NCBI GenBank assembly: GCA_018648325.1
Contig: JABGRK010000015.1
Coordinates: 1 to 46,633 of the forward strand
Origin: Chloroflexota bacterium
GTDB taxonomy: Bacteria > Chloroflexota > Dehalococcoidia > JABGRK01
Reading direction: 5' to 3'
DNA: 46,633 bases
In this document: positions 14,897-23,800 of the stretch, piece by piece
Position numbering within the stretch: position 1 is the first letter of the stretch
Layout: every line of letters starts with the position of its first letter
Notes under the pieces: model-generated
Database searches by the model: none
The model's input: the letters and a program-made list of their open reading frames with translations, nothing else
Told to the model about the DNA's origin: nothing
Translations under genes and position numbers: made by a program

Positions 14897-16120
14897 TTGG
14901 ACGCAAATAAGATTGTAATTACCGGTTTGGGTGTTGTTTCGCCGCTGGGACTTACCGTTGACGAGCATTGGGACGGCCTGGCAAACGGCAGAAACGGCGT
15001 TGGGCCGATAACCAGTTTGGATGTGGGCAAGTGCCCCGTTTATGTTGCTGGCGAGGTTAAGAATTTTGAACCTTTAGACTTCATGGAGATAAAGCGTGTT
15101 GACCGGGCCGGCAAGAGCGCGCAATATGCCATAGCCGCCACTCGCATGGCACTGGAGTCGGCGGGTATCGATATGTCCAAAATGAATGAGCAGCGCGTGG
15201 GCACGGTTATATCCACCAGTGGTATGACTTATCTGGCCATTGATGTGGCCGATAAGATTAGAAGCAATCCAAGAAGACTTAATCCGCTGCTGATCAACAA
15301 GATGGGCCCGAGCATGGTTGCGGCGCAGGTGGGGCTGGTTATGGGTGCCAAGGGGCTTAATACTACACTGAACAGCGCCTGTGCCAGTGGCAGCGATGCG
15401 TTGGGAACGGCGCTTTCCCATTTACGTTTAGGCCATGCCGATGTCATAATCGCCGGTGGCGCTGAGTCGAACGTAAATATACTGGCTATTGCCACCTGTG
15501 GCGCTGTGGGTGCGCTTTCGAGGGAGCAGGACCCGGCCAAAGCATCGCGTCCATTCGATTTGAATCGCAACGGGTTTGTTTTTGGTGATGGTGCCGGCAT
15601 TTTGATTCTTGAAACCTATGAACATGCGGCTGGTCGCGGAGCACCTATTTTAGCCGAGCTGGCCGGTGCGGGCTGGTCATTCGACGCTTATAATGAGGCT
15701 GCACCCGATGCCAATCAGCAGGCGGTGGCTATGGGTAACGCTATAACAGATGCTGGGCTAAAAACCGTGGATATAGATCATATAAATGCGCATGGTACTG
15801 CCACCAAGCTTAATGATCTGGCTGAGACCCAGGCAACCAAGATAGTTTTTGGTGCTGATGCTCATAAGGTTCCGATGAGCTCTAATAAATCTATGATTGG
15901 GCACTTGGCTTGTGCTGCTGGCGCAGTTGAGGCGGTGGCAATGGTAAAAACCATAGAGACAGGGATAATACCGCCGACGATAAATTATGAAACACCAGAT
16001 CCGGAGTGCGATCTGGATTATGTACCTAATGTGGCGCGCAAGCAGAAGGTGGATGTTGTTTTATCCAATTCGTTCGGTATGGGCGGGCAGAACACCTGTG
16101 TGGTGATCAGACGCGCTTAG
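14897..16120 (+). CDS. fabF: 3-oxoacyl-ACP synthase II
   Basis: A 407-residue condensing enzyme that extends acyl-ACP with malonyl-ACP. The catalytic Cys is C162 in NSACASGSDALG, with the two His in NAHGTATKLND and SMIGHLACAAGAVEA. The start is TTG at 14897, since GGGAG lies about six bases upstream and the residues after it (DANKIVITGLGVVSPLG) begin at the expected place. The frame is open back into fabL without support. fabG follows 17 bp downstream. No fabH or fabD is present in the cluster, so initiation and malonyl transfer are encoded elsewhere. Confidence 0.93.
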   Translation: MDANKIVITGLGVVSPLGLTVDEHWDGLANGRNGVGPITSLDVGKCPVYVAGEVKNFEPLDFMEIKRVDRAGKSAQYAIAATRMALESAGIDMSKMNEQRVGTVISTSGMTYLAIDVADKIRSNPRRLNPLLINKMGPSMVAAQVGLVMGAKGLNTTLNSACASGSDALGTALSHLRLGHADVIIAGGAESNVNILAIATCGAVGALSREQDPAKASRPFDLNRNGFVFGDGAGILILETYEHAAGRGAPILAELAGAGWSFDAYNEAAPDANQQAVAMGNAITDAGLKTVDIDHINAHGTATKLNDLAETQATKIVFGADAHKVPMSSNKSMIGHLACAAGAVEAVAMVKTIETGIIPPTINYETPDPECDLDYVPNVARKQKVDVVLSNSFGMGGQNTCVVIRRA

Positions 16121-16137
16121 GTAAAAGAGGTAGACCA

Positions 16138-16887
16138 ATGGAAAAAGAATTTGAGGGCAAAGTATCGCTGGTTACAGGTGCTTCGCGGGGTATCGGCAAG
16201 GCGATTACCGTCAAACTGGCCTCGCTTGGCTGCAAAGTGGCCGTGAACTACCGCTCAAACGATGAGCAGGCCGCAAAGGTTATATCTGAAATCGAAAGTG
16301 CTGGCGGTCGGGCTATGCTGGCAAAATGCGACATCGCCGATTCGGGCGCGGTCAAAGCGATGTTTAAGGACATTGTGGCTAAATGGGAAAAGGTAGATAT
16401 TCTGGTAAACAACGCCGGAATCGTCAAGGACAATTTGCTGTTGCGTATGCGTGATGCTGACTGGGACGATGTGCTCAACACCAACCTTAAAGGCGCATAC
16501 CTGTGCACCAAGTTTGCTCTGCGTACCATGATGGACAACAATTGGGGGCGAGTAATTAACATCTCATCTCTTGCCGGCATAGTGGGCAACATGGGTCAGG
16601 CCAACTACTCGGCATCCAAGGGTGGGCTGATCGCTTTTACCAAGGCTGTGGCACGCGAGGTTGGCGCGCGCAATATCACCTCAAACGTTATTTGCCCCGG
16701 CTACATCGTGACCGAGATGACCGGTAGTGCATTTCCCGAAGAAGTGCAAAAAGAGCTTCTGGCGCGTATACCACTGCAGAGGTTCGGGACGCCTGATGAT
16801 ATAGCCAATACGATCGCTTTTCTGGCAAGTGATAGCGCCAGTTATCTTACGGCACAGGTAATATCTATAGACGGTGGAATTATCTAA
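16138..16887 (+). CDS. fabG: 3-oxoacyl-ACP reductase
   Basis: A 249-residue short-chain dehydrogenase with the standard FabG features: VTGASRGIGKAI cofactor loop, VDILVNNAGIVKDNLLLRM, NLKGAYLCTK, VINISSLAGIVGN, and YSASKGG with catalytic Tyr and Lys. NADPH-dependent reduction of 3-oxoacyl-ACP precedes the MaoC-type dehydration. An AAAGAGG site precedes the ATG. It is the last gene of the operon, followed by a terminator. Confidence 0.95.
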   Translation: MEKEFEGKVSLVTGASRGIGKAITVKLASLGCKVAVNYRSNDEQAAKVISEIESAGGRAMLAKCDIADSGAVKAMFKDIVAKWEKVDILVNNAGIVKDNLLLRMRDADWDDVLNTNLKGAYLCTKFALRTMMDNNWGRVINISSLAGIVGNMGQANYSASKGGLIAFTKAVAREVGARNITSNVICPGYIVTEMTGSAFPEEVQKELLARIPLQRFGTPDDIANTIAFLASDSASYLTAQVISIDGGII

Positions 16888-16917
16888 CCCCATTTAGATT
16901 TCGAATAGACGTTAAGA

Positions 16918-16943
16918 GGGTGGCTTGAAAAGCCGCCTTTTTT
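16918..16943 (+). terminator. Terminator of the fatty-acid operon
   Basis: GGTGGCTT-gaaa-AGCCGCC stem with a tetraloop, then a run of T (16938-16943). It overlaps the stop region of the convergent membrane-protein gene. Confidence 0.85.
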
Positions 16944-17523
16944 ATTCTACGGGATCAGGCGAAACCTCTGGCTTGCCCAGTCCCATGGATATGGCGTTTG
17001 GGCATATGTTTTTGGCGGCGCAGTGCAGGCATACGATCCGCGTGAACATAACGAAGAATCGGAACAACAGCAGACCCACAACCGCCAGCAGCAGTCCCAG
17101 AACCAGCCATGAGAAGGTGATGATAAGCGCTACAATCATCAGAATGATGGGCAGTACCATACTGGCAATGTACATGTTGTTATGGCAAAGTGCCCCCTTT
17201 GCCCGATTGGGGAAGTCCTTGATGTTGCCTTGCCCCGCCATTTTTCTTGATATGATATTGAGTCCTGATATGCATAAGCTGTTTTCCATGACGTAGTATG
17301 GGCAATTGGGGCAAACCTTAAGCGGCATAACCACGTACATCTCGATAAAGGCGAAAAGCAGGTAGGCACTGCCGATGATTGGGCCGACCCATAGGCCGTA
17401 TCCCAGCATTATGCCTATGCCGCCTATCAGGAAATGAGTGCAGGTTACGCCGTTGTAAAGCAGGAGTTGCCACAGTGGATATCTTGTGTATATCTCGATT
17501 TTTGGATTTTCCGGCTGTGGCAT
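16942..17523 (-). CDS. Unknown integral membrane protein with paired Cys motifs
   Basis: A 193-residue protein with about four membrane helices (roughly residues 27-45, 50-68, 118-138, 141-160). After helix 2 comes a Cys-rich loop, C71-x2-C74 with C84 and C113. After helix 4 comes C165-x2-C168-x5-C174. All Cys groups would lie on the same face of the membrane if the helix count is right, so together they could bind a metal or Fe-S cluster. I do not recognise the family. The next gene upstream on this strand is a Cys-rich Fe-S protein (107 bp away), which supports a membrane redox role, but that is inference. Confidence 0.75.
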   Translation of the reverse strand: MPQPENPKIEIYTRYPLWQLLLYNGVTCTHFLIGGIGIMLGYGLWVGPIIGSAYLLFAFIEMYVVMPLKVCPNCPYYVMENSLCISGLNIISRKMAGQGNIKDFPNRAKGALCHNNMYIASMVLPIILMIVALIITFSWLVLGLLLAVVGLLLFRFFVMFTRIVCLHCAAKNICPNAISMGLGKPEVSPDPVE

Positions 17524-17630
17524 TCCCCCTCCTTCGTATATATCAAAGAATGAGGTTATGCTATAACGGTTGCCTGTTGCTTGTCAAATGTGTCATTTTA
17601 TTGCAGTCGGTTTGTGATGGTTTGCTGCAG

Positions 17631-18182
17631 CTAAGCGGAAGCGGGATTTTTGGTTACAAATCGATCAACGATGTCTTTCTGGCGCACCATGGCACTGCCA
17701 ATGCCGTAGTTTTTTAGCAGCCGGAAGGGAACGCAGCAGCAGGTGCAGCAGTTGCACAGCGCGTAGTAATCACCCTTGCATTTTATCATGGTATGTATCA
17801 GCCCCATATCGTGGCAGCGCTTGACGACATCTTTGGCTTCAGTCTTGTCTATCATGCGATAGTTGTCGCTTTTTTTGGGGTTGAAGGCGAACACGGTTTT
17901 ATCAATGCTCAGCATTATTTCGGCATACATAGGGGCGTCGCAGTTTTTAAATACGGAGCGGCAGGTGCAGGGGCCCAGAGCAATACTGTGGGCACGGTCT
18001 ATAATCTGATAGGCTTCATCAACTTTGAGCAGGTATGCGCCCTGTATATTTCCGCCAAACATGTTGCCTACTTTTCTGATAAACCCGCCTATTATGGGTA
18101 ATTTGGTCCACTTGGCCAGAAAAATATACGTTCGAAGGAAATGATCGCGAAATCTGCTGTAAATTTTTAGGGAATGATGCAT
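17631..18182 (-). CDS. Cys-rich Fe-S protein (CxCR...CxCCxCCC type)
   Basis: A 183-residue protein with two Cys clusters: C72-x-C74-R with C81, and the dense C143-N-C145-C146-T-C148-C149-C150. Between them is the segment CHDMGLIHTMI. The same architecture occurs in the 455-residue protein at 39719-41086 (C243-S-C245-R, GLVHSM, then C315-A-CC-D-CCC), so the two share a domain. This kind of domain occurs in Fe-S proteins of anaerobes, often ahead of ferredoxin domains; here no ferredoxin domain is fused. It probably binds one or more Fe-S clusters and passes electrons, perhaps to the membrane protein encoded next. An extended -10 promoter lies upstream. Confidence 0.8.
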   Translation of the reverse strand: MHHSLKIYSRFRDHFLRTYIFLAKWTKLPIIGGFIRKVGNMFGGNIQGAYLLKVDEAYQIIDRAHSIALGPCTCRSVFKNCDAPMYAEIMLSIDKTVFAFNPKKSDNYRMIDKTEAKDVVKRCHDMGLIHTMIKCKGDYYALCNCCTCCCVPFRLLKNYGIGSAMVRQKDIVDRFVTKNPASA

Positions 18183-18201
18183 TTTAGCTTCCTACGTTAT
18201 T

Positions 18202-18210
18202 ATTATAACA
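18202..18210 (-). promoter_or_regulatory. Extended -10 element upstream of the Cys-rich Fe-S gene
   Basis: Minus strand TGTTATAAT (plus-strand ATTATA at 18202-18207), 20 bp from the ATG; no good -35. Confidence 0.5.
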
Positions 18211-18230
18211 TAGGTTTAACTTATTGGGTT

Positions 18231-20054
18231 CTATCGCCCTTTTGCTTTGTCGCGGGCGGTTTTATAGCGCTCAGCGCTAAGCAGGATGCGCTTACGAAGC
18301 CGCATATTATTGGGTGTTACCTCTATCATTTCGTCCTCGGCCAGAAAGTCCAGCGAATCCTCAAGGCTCATTTTGATGGGGGGCGTGAGCTTGACTGCGA
18401 TATCGGCGGTGGAGGAGCGTACGTTTGTTTGTTTTTTTGTTTTGCAGATGTTGACGTCCAGATCTTTCTCACGTTGGTGAAGACCGACTATCATCCCTTC
18501 GTAAACCTCTGTGCCCGGATCGATGAAGGTGAAACCCCTCTGCTGGGCGTTATTAAGACCGTAGGTAACTGCTGTTCCGGCCTCGGCGGCAACCAGCGCA
18601 CCCATTCTGGAGGATTTTACCTCTCCGGTCATGCGTTCATATCCCATAAACAGGCTGTTGAGCTGACCATCTCCTCGGGTTGATTTAAGAAAGAAGCTGT
18701 TAAATCCGATAAGTCCTCTGGTAGGTATTTTGAATTCCATGAGCACATGGCCCTGCCCGTCGTTGACCATATTGGTCATCTTGGCCAGCCGTGAGGCCAG
18801 CTCTTCGGTCAGAACGCCTATGGCTTCCTCGGCGATGTTTACACCAAGCAATTCGTACGGCTCATGGATTTTTCCATCGATCACCTTGAAGATGGCCTTG
18901 GGTCTGGATACCTGAAATTCGTAGCCTTCACGGCGCATGCTTTCAATAAGTATGGCCAGGTGCAGTTCGCCACGTCCGGATACGGAAAAAACGTCTGGGC
19001 TGTCGGTTTCGTGTACTCTCAGGCTGACGTTGGTTTGAAGTTCGTTCATCAGGCGCGCCCGTATTTGACGGGAGGTTACATAGCGTCCGTCCCGTCCGGC
19101 AAAGGGCGAGTTGGAGACCCCGAAGGTCATCTGTACCGTTGGCTCGCCAATATCGATGTTGGGTAGTGCTTCCGGTTTGTCGGTAGATGCAATAGTATCA
19201 CTGATGGCAACCTGATCCAGTCCCACCAGTGCGATAATTTCGCCTGCGGATGCTGACTCAACCTCGTTGCGTCCCAAGCCCTCGAAAACGAAAAGTTTTG
19301 ATACTTTATGGAATGTGGCCTCGCCGTCCCGGGTGATGCGTACTACTTCATCGCCCGTAGATACTTTGCCTCTGGATATGCGTCCCAGCGCAATCTGTCC
19401 CAGGTGGTTGTCGTAAAGGAGTGCCGTGACCAGGAGCTGAAAGCCCCCCTTGACGTCACCCTGCGGTGGCGGTATATGTTTGACTATAGCCTCGAATAAT
19501 GGCTCCATGCTCTCGGGTTCATCCCCCAGTTTGGCCAGTGCATAACCGGATTTGGCTGCACCGTAAAGTATAGGGAAATCAAGTTGATCGGCGTCCGAGG
19601 CCAGCTCCAGAAAAAGGTCTTGTACCATGTGCGATACCTCTTCTGGGCGTGCTGCCGATCGGTCCATTTTGTTAATAACAACGATGGGCTTCAGTTTTTT
19701 CTCCAGCGCATGGCGCAGTACGAACCTGGTTTGTAGCATGGGACCGTCCACTGCATCAATTACCAGCAGGCAGCCGTCGGCCATGTTGAGCACCCGTTCT
19801 ACCTCGCCGCTAAAGTCGGCGTGACCGGGGGTGTCGATGATGTTGATTTTTACGTCTTTATAGGTAATAGCCGTGTTTTTGGACAGGATGGTGATACCTT
19901 TTTCCCGTTCCAGCTCGTTGCTGTCCATGATAAGGTGCCCCACCTTCTGATTGGCACGGAAGATGTGGCTTTGTTTGAGCATAGCGTCTACCAGCGACGT
20001 TTTACCGTGGTCGACGTGGGCTATTATGGCGATGTTTCTTATGTTTTTTGTCAT
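18231..20054 (-). CDS. typA: Ribosome-associated GTPase TypA/BipA
   Basis: A 607-residue translational GTPase. GTP-binding motifs are [12 protein letters not shown], the switch [23 protein letters not shown] and NKMDR. The EF-G-like domains III and V and the TypA-specific C-terminal domain are complete, ending in [13 protein letters not shown] and a basic tail. TypA helps ribosome assembly and stress adaptation. The ATG at 20052-20054 is preferred, with GGAG six bases upstream; an in-frame start 33 bp further has no such site. Transcribed alone, with an extended -10 (TGTTATAAT) at 20113-20121. Confidence 0.95.
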   Translation of the reverse strand: MTKNIRNIAIIAHVDHGKTSLVDAMLKQSHIFRANQKVGHLIMDSNELEREKGITILSKNTAITYKDVKINIIDTPGHADFSGEVERVLNMADGCLLVIDAVDGPMLQTRFVLRHALEKKLKPIVVINKMDRSAARPEEVSHMVQDLFLELASDADQLDFPILYGAAKSGYALAKLGDEPESMEPLFEAIVKHIPPPQGDVKGGFQLLVTALLYDNHLGQIALGRISRGKVSTGDEVVRITRDGEATFHKVSKLFVFEGLGRNEVESASAGEIIALVGLDQVAISDTIASTDKPEALPNIDIGEPTVQMTFGVSNSPFAGRDGRYVTSRQIRARLMNELQTNVSLRVHETDSPDVFSVSGRGELHLAILIESMRREGYEFQVSRPKAIFKVIDGKIHEPYELLGVNIAEEAIGVLTEELASRLAKMTNMVNDGQGHVLMEFKIPTRGLIGFNSFFLKSTRGDGQLNSLFMGYERMTGEVKSSRMGALVAAEAGTAVTYGLNNAQQRGFTFIDPGTEVYEGMIVGLHQREKDLDVNICKTKKQTNVRSSTADIAVKLTPPIKMSLEDSLDFLAEDEMIEVTPNNMRLRKRILLSAERYKTARDKAKGR

Positions 20055-20112
20055 GCGAACTCCAGATTCCAAAAAAAAACCGGCCACCAGCGGGCCAGTA
20101 GTCCTTCTTTAC

Positions 20113-20121
20113 ATTATAACA
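20113..20121 (-). promoter_or_regulatory. Extended -10 element of typA
   Basis: Minus strand TGTTATAAT (plus-strand ATTATA at 20113-20118), about 60 bp upstream of the typA ATG; -35 weak (TTTTAC). Confidence 0.5.
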
Positions 20122-20154
20122 TATGACGAAAATTGGTAAAAGTGGCTATTTTCG

Positions 20155-20544
20155 TTAGTTATCAGGCATTTTTTCTTTCTGTACGGTAAGTACAAGACCG
20201 TTCAATTGTAGGACGGTGACAGGTTCACCCTTCTCGATAGCATTACTGCTGGATACTGCATTCCATATCTCGAAGTTTATGCGCACTGTCCCTCGCGGAT
20301 CAAGCTTGGTTATAGCTGTACCACTTCTGCCGATCATCGCCTGCGCCGGGCTGATAACTTCTTTTGACATGGCGCGTTTTCTCGGTATGTACGTTAGAAC
20401 AGCCCAGAGGGGCAAGATGGTTAGCAGCACTATTTTGAGCGCTGGCGATGTTTGGATATCCTGCCACGGCAGCAGCCAGAACAGAATCATGGCCATTATG
20501 GTGTCGATAACCAGAGCCCCAACGATTGATTTTATAAAGAGCAT
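20155..20544 (-). CDS. Short NfeD-like membrane protein
   Basis: A 129-residue protein with two membrane helices (about residues 1-25 and 36-53) and a C-terminal OB-fold (residues 65-127) with the NfeD signature MIGRSGTAITKLDPRGTVRI and the closing GEPVTVLQLNGLVLTV. Short NfeD proteins usually sit beside a stomatin/SPFH gene and help organise membranes; no SPFH gene is visible here. The TATAAT of its promoter (20552-20557) is only 7 bp from the ATG and there is no ribosome-binding site, so the mRNA may be leaderless. Confidence 0.85.
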   Translation of the reverse strand: MLFIKSIVGALVIDTIMAMILFWLLPWQDIQTSPALKIVLLTILPLWAVLTYIPRKRAMSKEVISPAQAMIGRSGTAITKLDPRGTVRINFEIWNAVSSSNAIEKGEPVTVLQLNGLVLTVQKEKMPDN

Positions 20545-20551
20545 GGCAATT

Positions 20552-20560
20552 ATTATATCA
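20552..20560 (-). promoter_or_regulatory. Extended -10 promoter of nfeD-like gene
   Basis: Minus strand TGATATAAT (plus-strand ATTATA at 20552-20557). The predicted start of transcription coincides with the ATG at 20544. Confidence 0.55.
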
Positions 20561-20657
20561 GGTTGAGATTTATTTGTTGTTTTTCGTATATGGTTTGCTA
20601 ATGGTGATCAAGAGCCCAATAGACGGGATCGTTATGGTGAGGTGGTTAATTATATCT

Positions 20658-20812
20658 CAACCCCCTTTATCCCCACTCTTGGGTTTTTCGTATTTTACTT
20701 TGTGCTGTTTGAGTTCGTGTTGTTGTACTCACGTAGCCGGTCGTTGGGATGGAGTAAGGCAGGTTTTAGGACACCCCCAAGCCCCCGGTTGGAAATATTC
20801 TGCACCTCTTCC
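20658..20812. repeat. Dispersed intergenic repeat, copy 2
   Basis: Lies in the 341 bp gap between the NfeD-like gene and the surface protein. Block A (20658-20683, CAACCCCCTTTATCCCCA...) and block B (20769-20812, GGACACCCCC...TGCACCT) match copy 1 at 6215-6300, in the same order and orientation. Here they are separated by about 85 bp of unrelated sequence rather than the short hairpin arm of copy 1. Confidence 0.75.
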
Positions 20813-20834
20813 TTTTTGTATGTGGTAGCAAAAA

Positions 20835-20867
20835 GAAAGGCCGCAGTTTCCCAAACCACGGCCTTTC
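20835..20867 (-). terminator. Terminator of the large surface protein gene
   Basis: Stem GAAAGGCCG / CGGCCTTTC, with an inner GTTT/AAAC pairing. On the minus strand it is followed by a T-run ahead of 20835. Confidence 0.8.
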
Positions 20868-20885
20868 CCAGTGTGGAGAAAGATA

Positions 20886-23800
20886 TTAAAATACGTTTTT
20901 CTTTAGATACAGTACTGCTCCCGTTGCAGCGATTACCCCGACGATGGCTATTATTGTTGTCCAGGGTATGGTTGTTGTTGCACTATCAACGTTGCTGTAA
21001 CCTTCGGCTGATGGGGTTATGAACTGGCCGTATATGCCGGTGCCTGTACCTACGTACAGGTATGCTCCATTATCAACCTCTGTTGCTGCCGAAGCCTTTT
21101 GGGGAGCAAGTCCGATAGTCCTTAGTGCTGACATAAGTGCGGAATCGTTAGCGCTTGTGTCTTCTATAAAGAGGGTTTCGTCCTCGTCTGCCGTTTCATC
21201 TGACGCTTCTTGTGAGGTTACACCGATGATGACGTATATCTCGGTGCCCAACGGATATTCATTGCCCAGCACCCAGTCGTTGTAACCATCCGGCATGTAA
21301 TAGATGAAGCGGTTGAAGGCAACGTATGGCACCTCAGCTTCGCTGTTTTGCGGATCCTGACCGATAGTGATGGTTGCCTTGTTGTGATCGAATCCCCAGT
21401 GCATGTTGAATGCCTTGTTCAGACCATCAAACGGCAGGGCTTTCCAGTTGCCGCTTATATCTCTCTTGTAGACAATGCGTAGTCCCGGCGCTGGCTTATT
21501 GTGATCCCAGAAATCGTCGAAATGCTGCGTGTTCTCATCCTTGTTCTCGTTGAATTTCGGCACCAGCCATTGGTTGAAGAAGGTATCGAAGCTCTGGTCG
21601 AAATAGCTCTCAAATTCGTCATTTAACTCTCCTTCATAATTAGCGAAATATTGTTTGCTGAACTCGCCGTATACTTCCTGGAAGTGGCCGTCCCAGTCAC
21701 CCATGTAACTGGGGTCAAATCCCTGGCCTTGCTCAAATAAACGGTAAACAAGCTCGTCATACAGGCCTTTTTCTGCCTCGCTATAGAACTCATCTTCCAT
21801 TTTTTCTTCTTCGCGCTGGGCCATTTCAACCTTGGCCTGGCTTATATATCGGTTAAGGAAGCTTTCATAGGTTGCCTCATCATAGTTTTTGCCGTTGCCA
21901 TAGATGTTTCCGGCAGAGTCTATGGCCAGTGCGGAAATGGCGGTGTTCTCTTGAGCGAAATCGGTTTCGACGGTCAATCCACTGTCAACATCGCCGGTTA
22001 TTCTGTATATACGGTATACCAGCGGATAACCGTAGCTGTCGTACAGGCCTTCGTGTATCAGTCTTTCGTCTGTTACGGGTGTGACTGATTCGTCTGAGTA
22101 GGAAGCTGCCACGTATATGACCGTTTCCCCGTTTTCCTCGGTTATCAGGATGTCATGAATGTTGGCATCACCTTTTAGCGAGTACCAGGTGTTGTTGTTG
22201 TTCTCATCCACATTGGCGATGATCTCTCTGGTCTCATCTTCGCTTCGGGTTAGCAGAATCTGTGTCCAATCCCTGTCCTGTTGCTGTCCCGGGCCCCAGA
22301 AGGGTTTATCAGGATCGGGTTCAGGCATCTGGCCGCTGCCTGCTTCGTAGACCCAGAGCTGGCCGAAGACACGATCTGCCTGATTGTCGCCCCAGCCCAA
22401 CCAGCCGGTGTTATATCCCACGAATATGCGGTCGCGGCTGCCTGGATCGACCTGTATGGCTGATACATTGCCGCACCAGTTGGGCCAGCCCCATTGATCG
22501 GGAAGTTCCGATTGTTCGAACTGCGGTTGTGGGCGCCATATGTGCTTCCACGTGACGCCGCCGTCGGTTGTTTTAAATATCTGGTCGCCCCATTCGGTAC
22601 CGACATACACGGTGTTGCCTGTGGGATCATTAAGGTCCATATCTACAACGTTGTAGGTGGCACCTTCGCCATGCGGGTCCATGGGAGCGGACCATGTAGG
22701 GTTATTGTTGAAGTCATAAACGCGGTACACGCCTGAACTGGCCACTGCCCAACCGTTGCCGGTTATCGGGTCCAGCACCAGATCCTTGATATGAACCGCC
22801 TCTATTCCTTTGCTTATTTCATAGAAGTGATTGCCCGCATCTGAACTGTATCCCATGCCCCTTGATGTGGGTATGTACATCACATCAGGGTTATTGGGGT
22901 CGATTTGTATGCTGGATGAGTTGGGATAGGCCTTACCTTCGTCCTTGCGTGGCAGGTTCTCCCAGGCTATGCCTTTGTTTTTGCTGGCCATTGTGCCGCA
23001 GAAAACATCGTAAACATCTGCGTTACCGATAAAGGCGAACTCATCGCCTATGCCGCTGTATCCGTTATCAGGAGTAACGGTTTCCCAGCTTTCCCCGTCG
23101 ATTTCCTGATAGGCTATGACATTGCCGCCCATGCCCGATTGTTCCCATCCACCGAGGTAAAGCTGTCCGTCGGGGCCAACACCGAAGGCTTGCCATTGAT
23201 ATGAGCCGTCTGTTTCGGCTGGGGTTTCAATCTTGCTAAAGGTGTTTGTTTCACTTATGGCATTGTACGAGTCCGACGATTTGTATATCTGGGCGCCGGT
23301 TTCCCAGTTGTTGCTCATAATATATATGGTGTTATCGCTTGGATCGATGACCATTCTTTCCGGCCAGAGACCCGCTTGCTCGGAAATGTTGGTCTGGCCG
23401 CTTAGAGTGAAGTTGCCATCTGCATCCAGTGTGCCGTAGTAGAGTTTACTAGCCGATTCTCCCTCCACCCAGTATCCCTCTACCTGATATCCATCGACCC
23501 AGGTTTCGCCCTGTGTCCAGTAACTTTCTATCGAGTTACCATCCGCGTCTTCGTGTGCCTCAATTAACTGCGGTTCGCCTTCCCAGGAACCATCCACCCA
23601 GTAGCCGTCCACCCAGTAACCTCCGCCCCACGATGAATCTACGTAGAACATGTATCCGTCGTAGATTAGTGGCCTTGAAGCGTAACCTGTTTCAATTTCG
23701 ACCAGTGTTGGTTCGGTTATGCCATTGGTTTTATAGAGGCCGTTAAGTTCACCTTGCTGCTGATCCGGCGTTCCCTCAAAAAAGATGTAGCCGGAAGTAG

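Noticed and set aside
21872-22736. Several plus-strand frames inside the large surface-protein gene
   Set aside because: All opposite a continuous 1475-codon gene; no motifs and no ribosome-binding sites.
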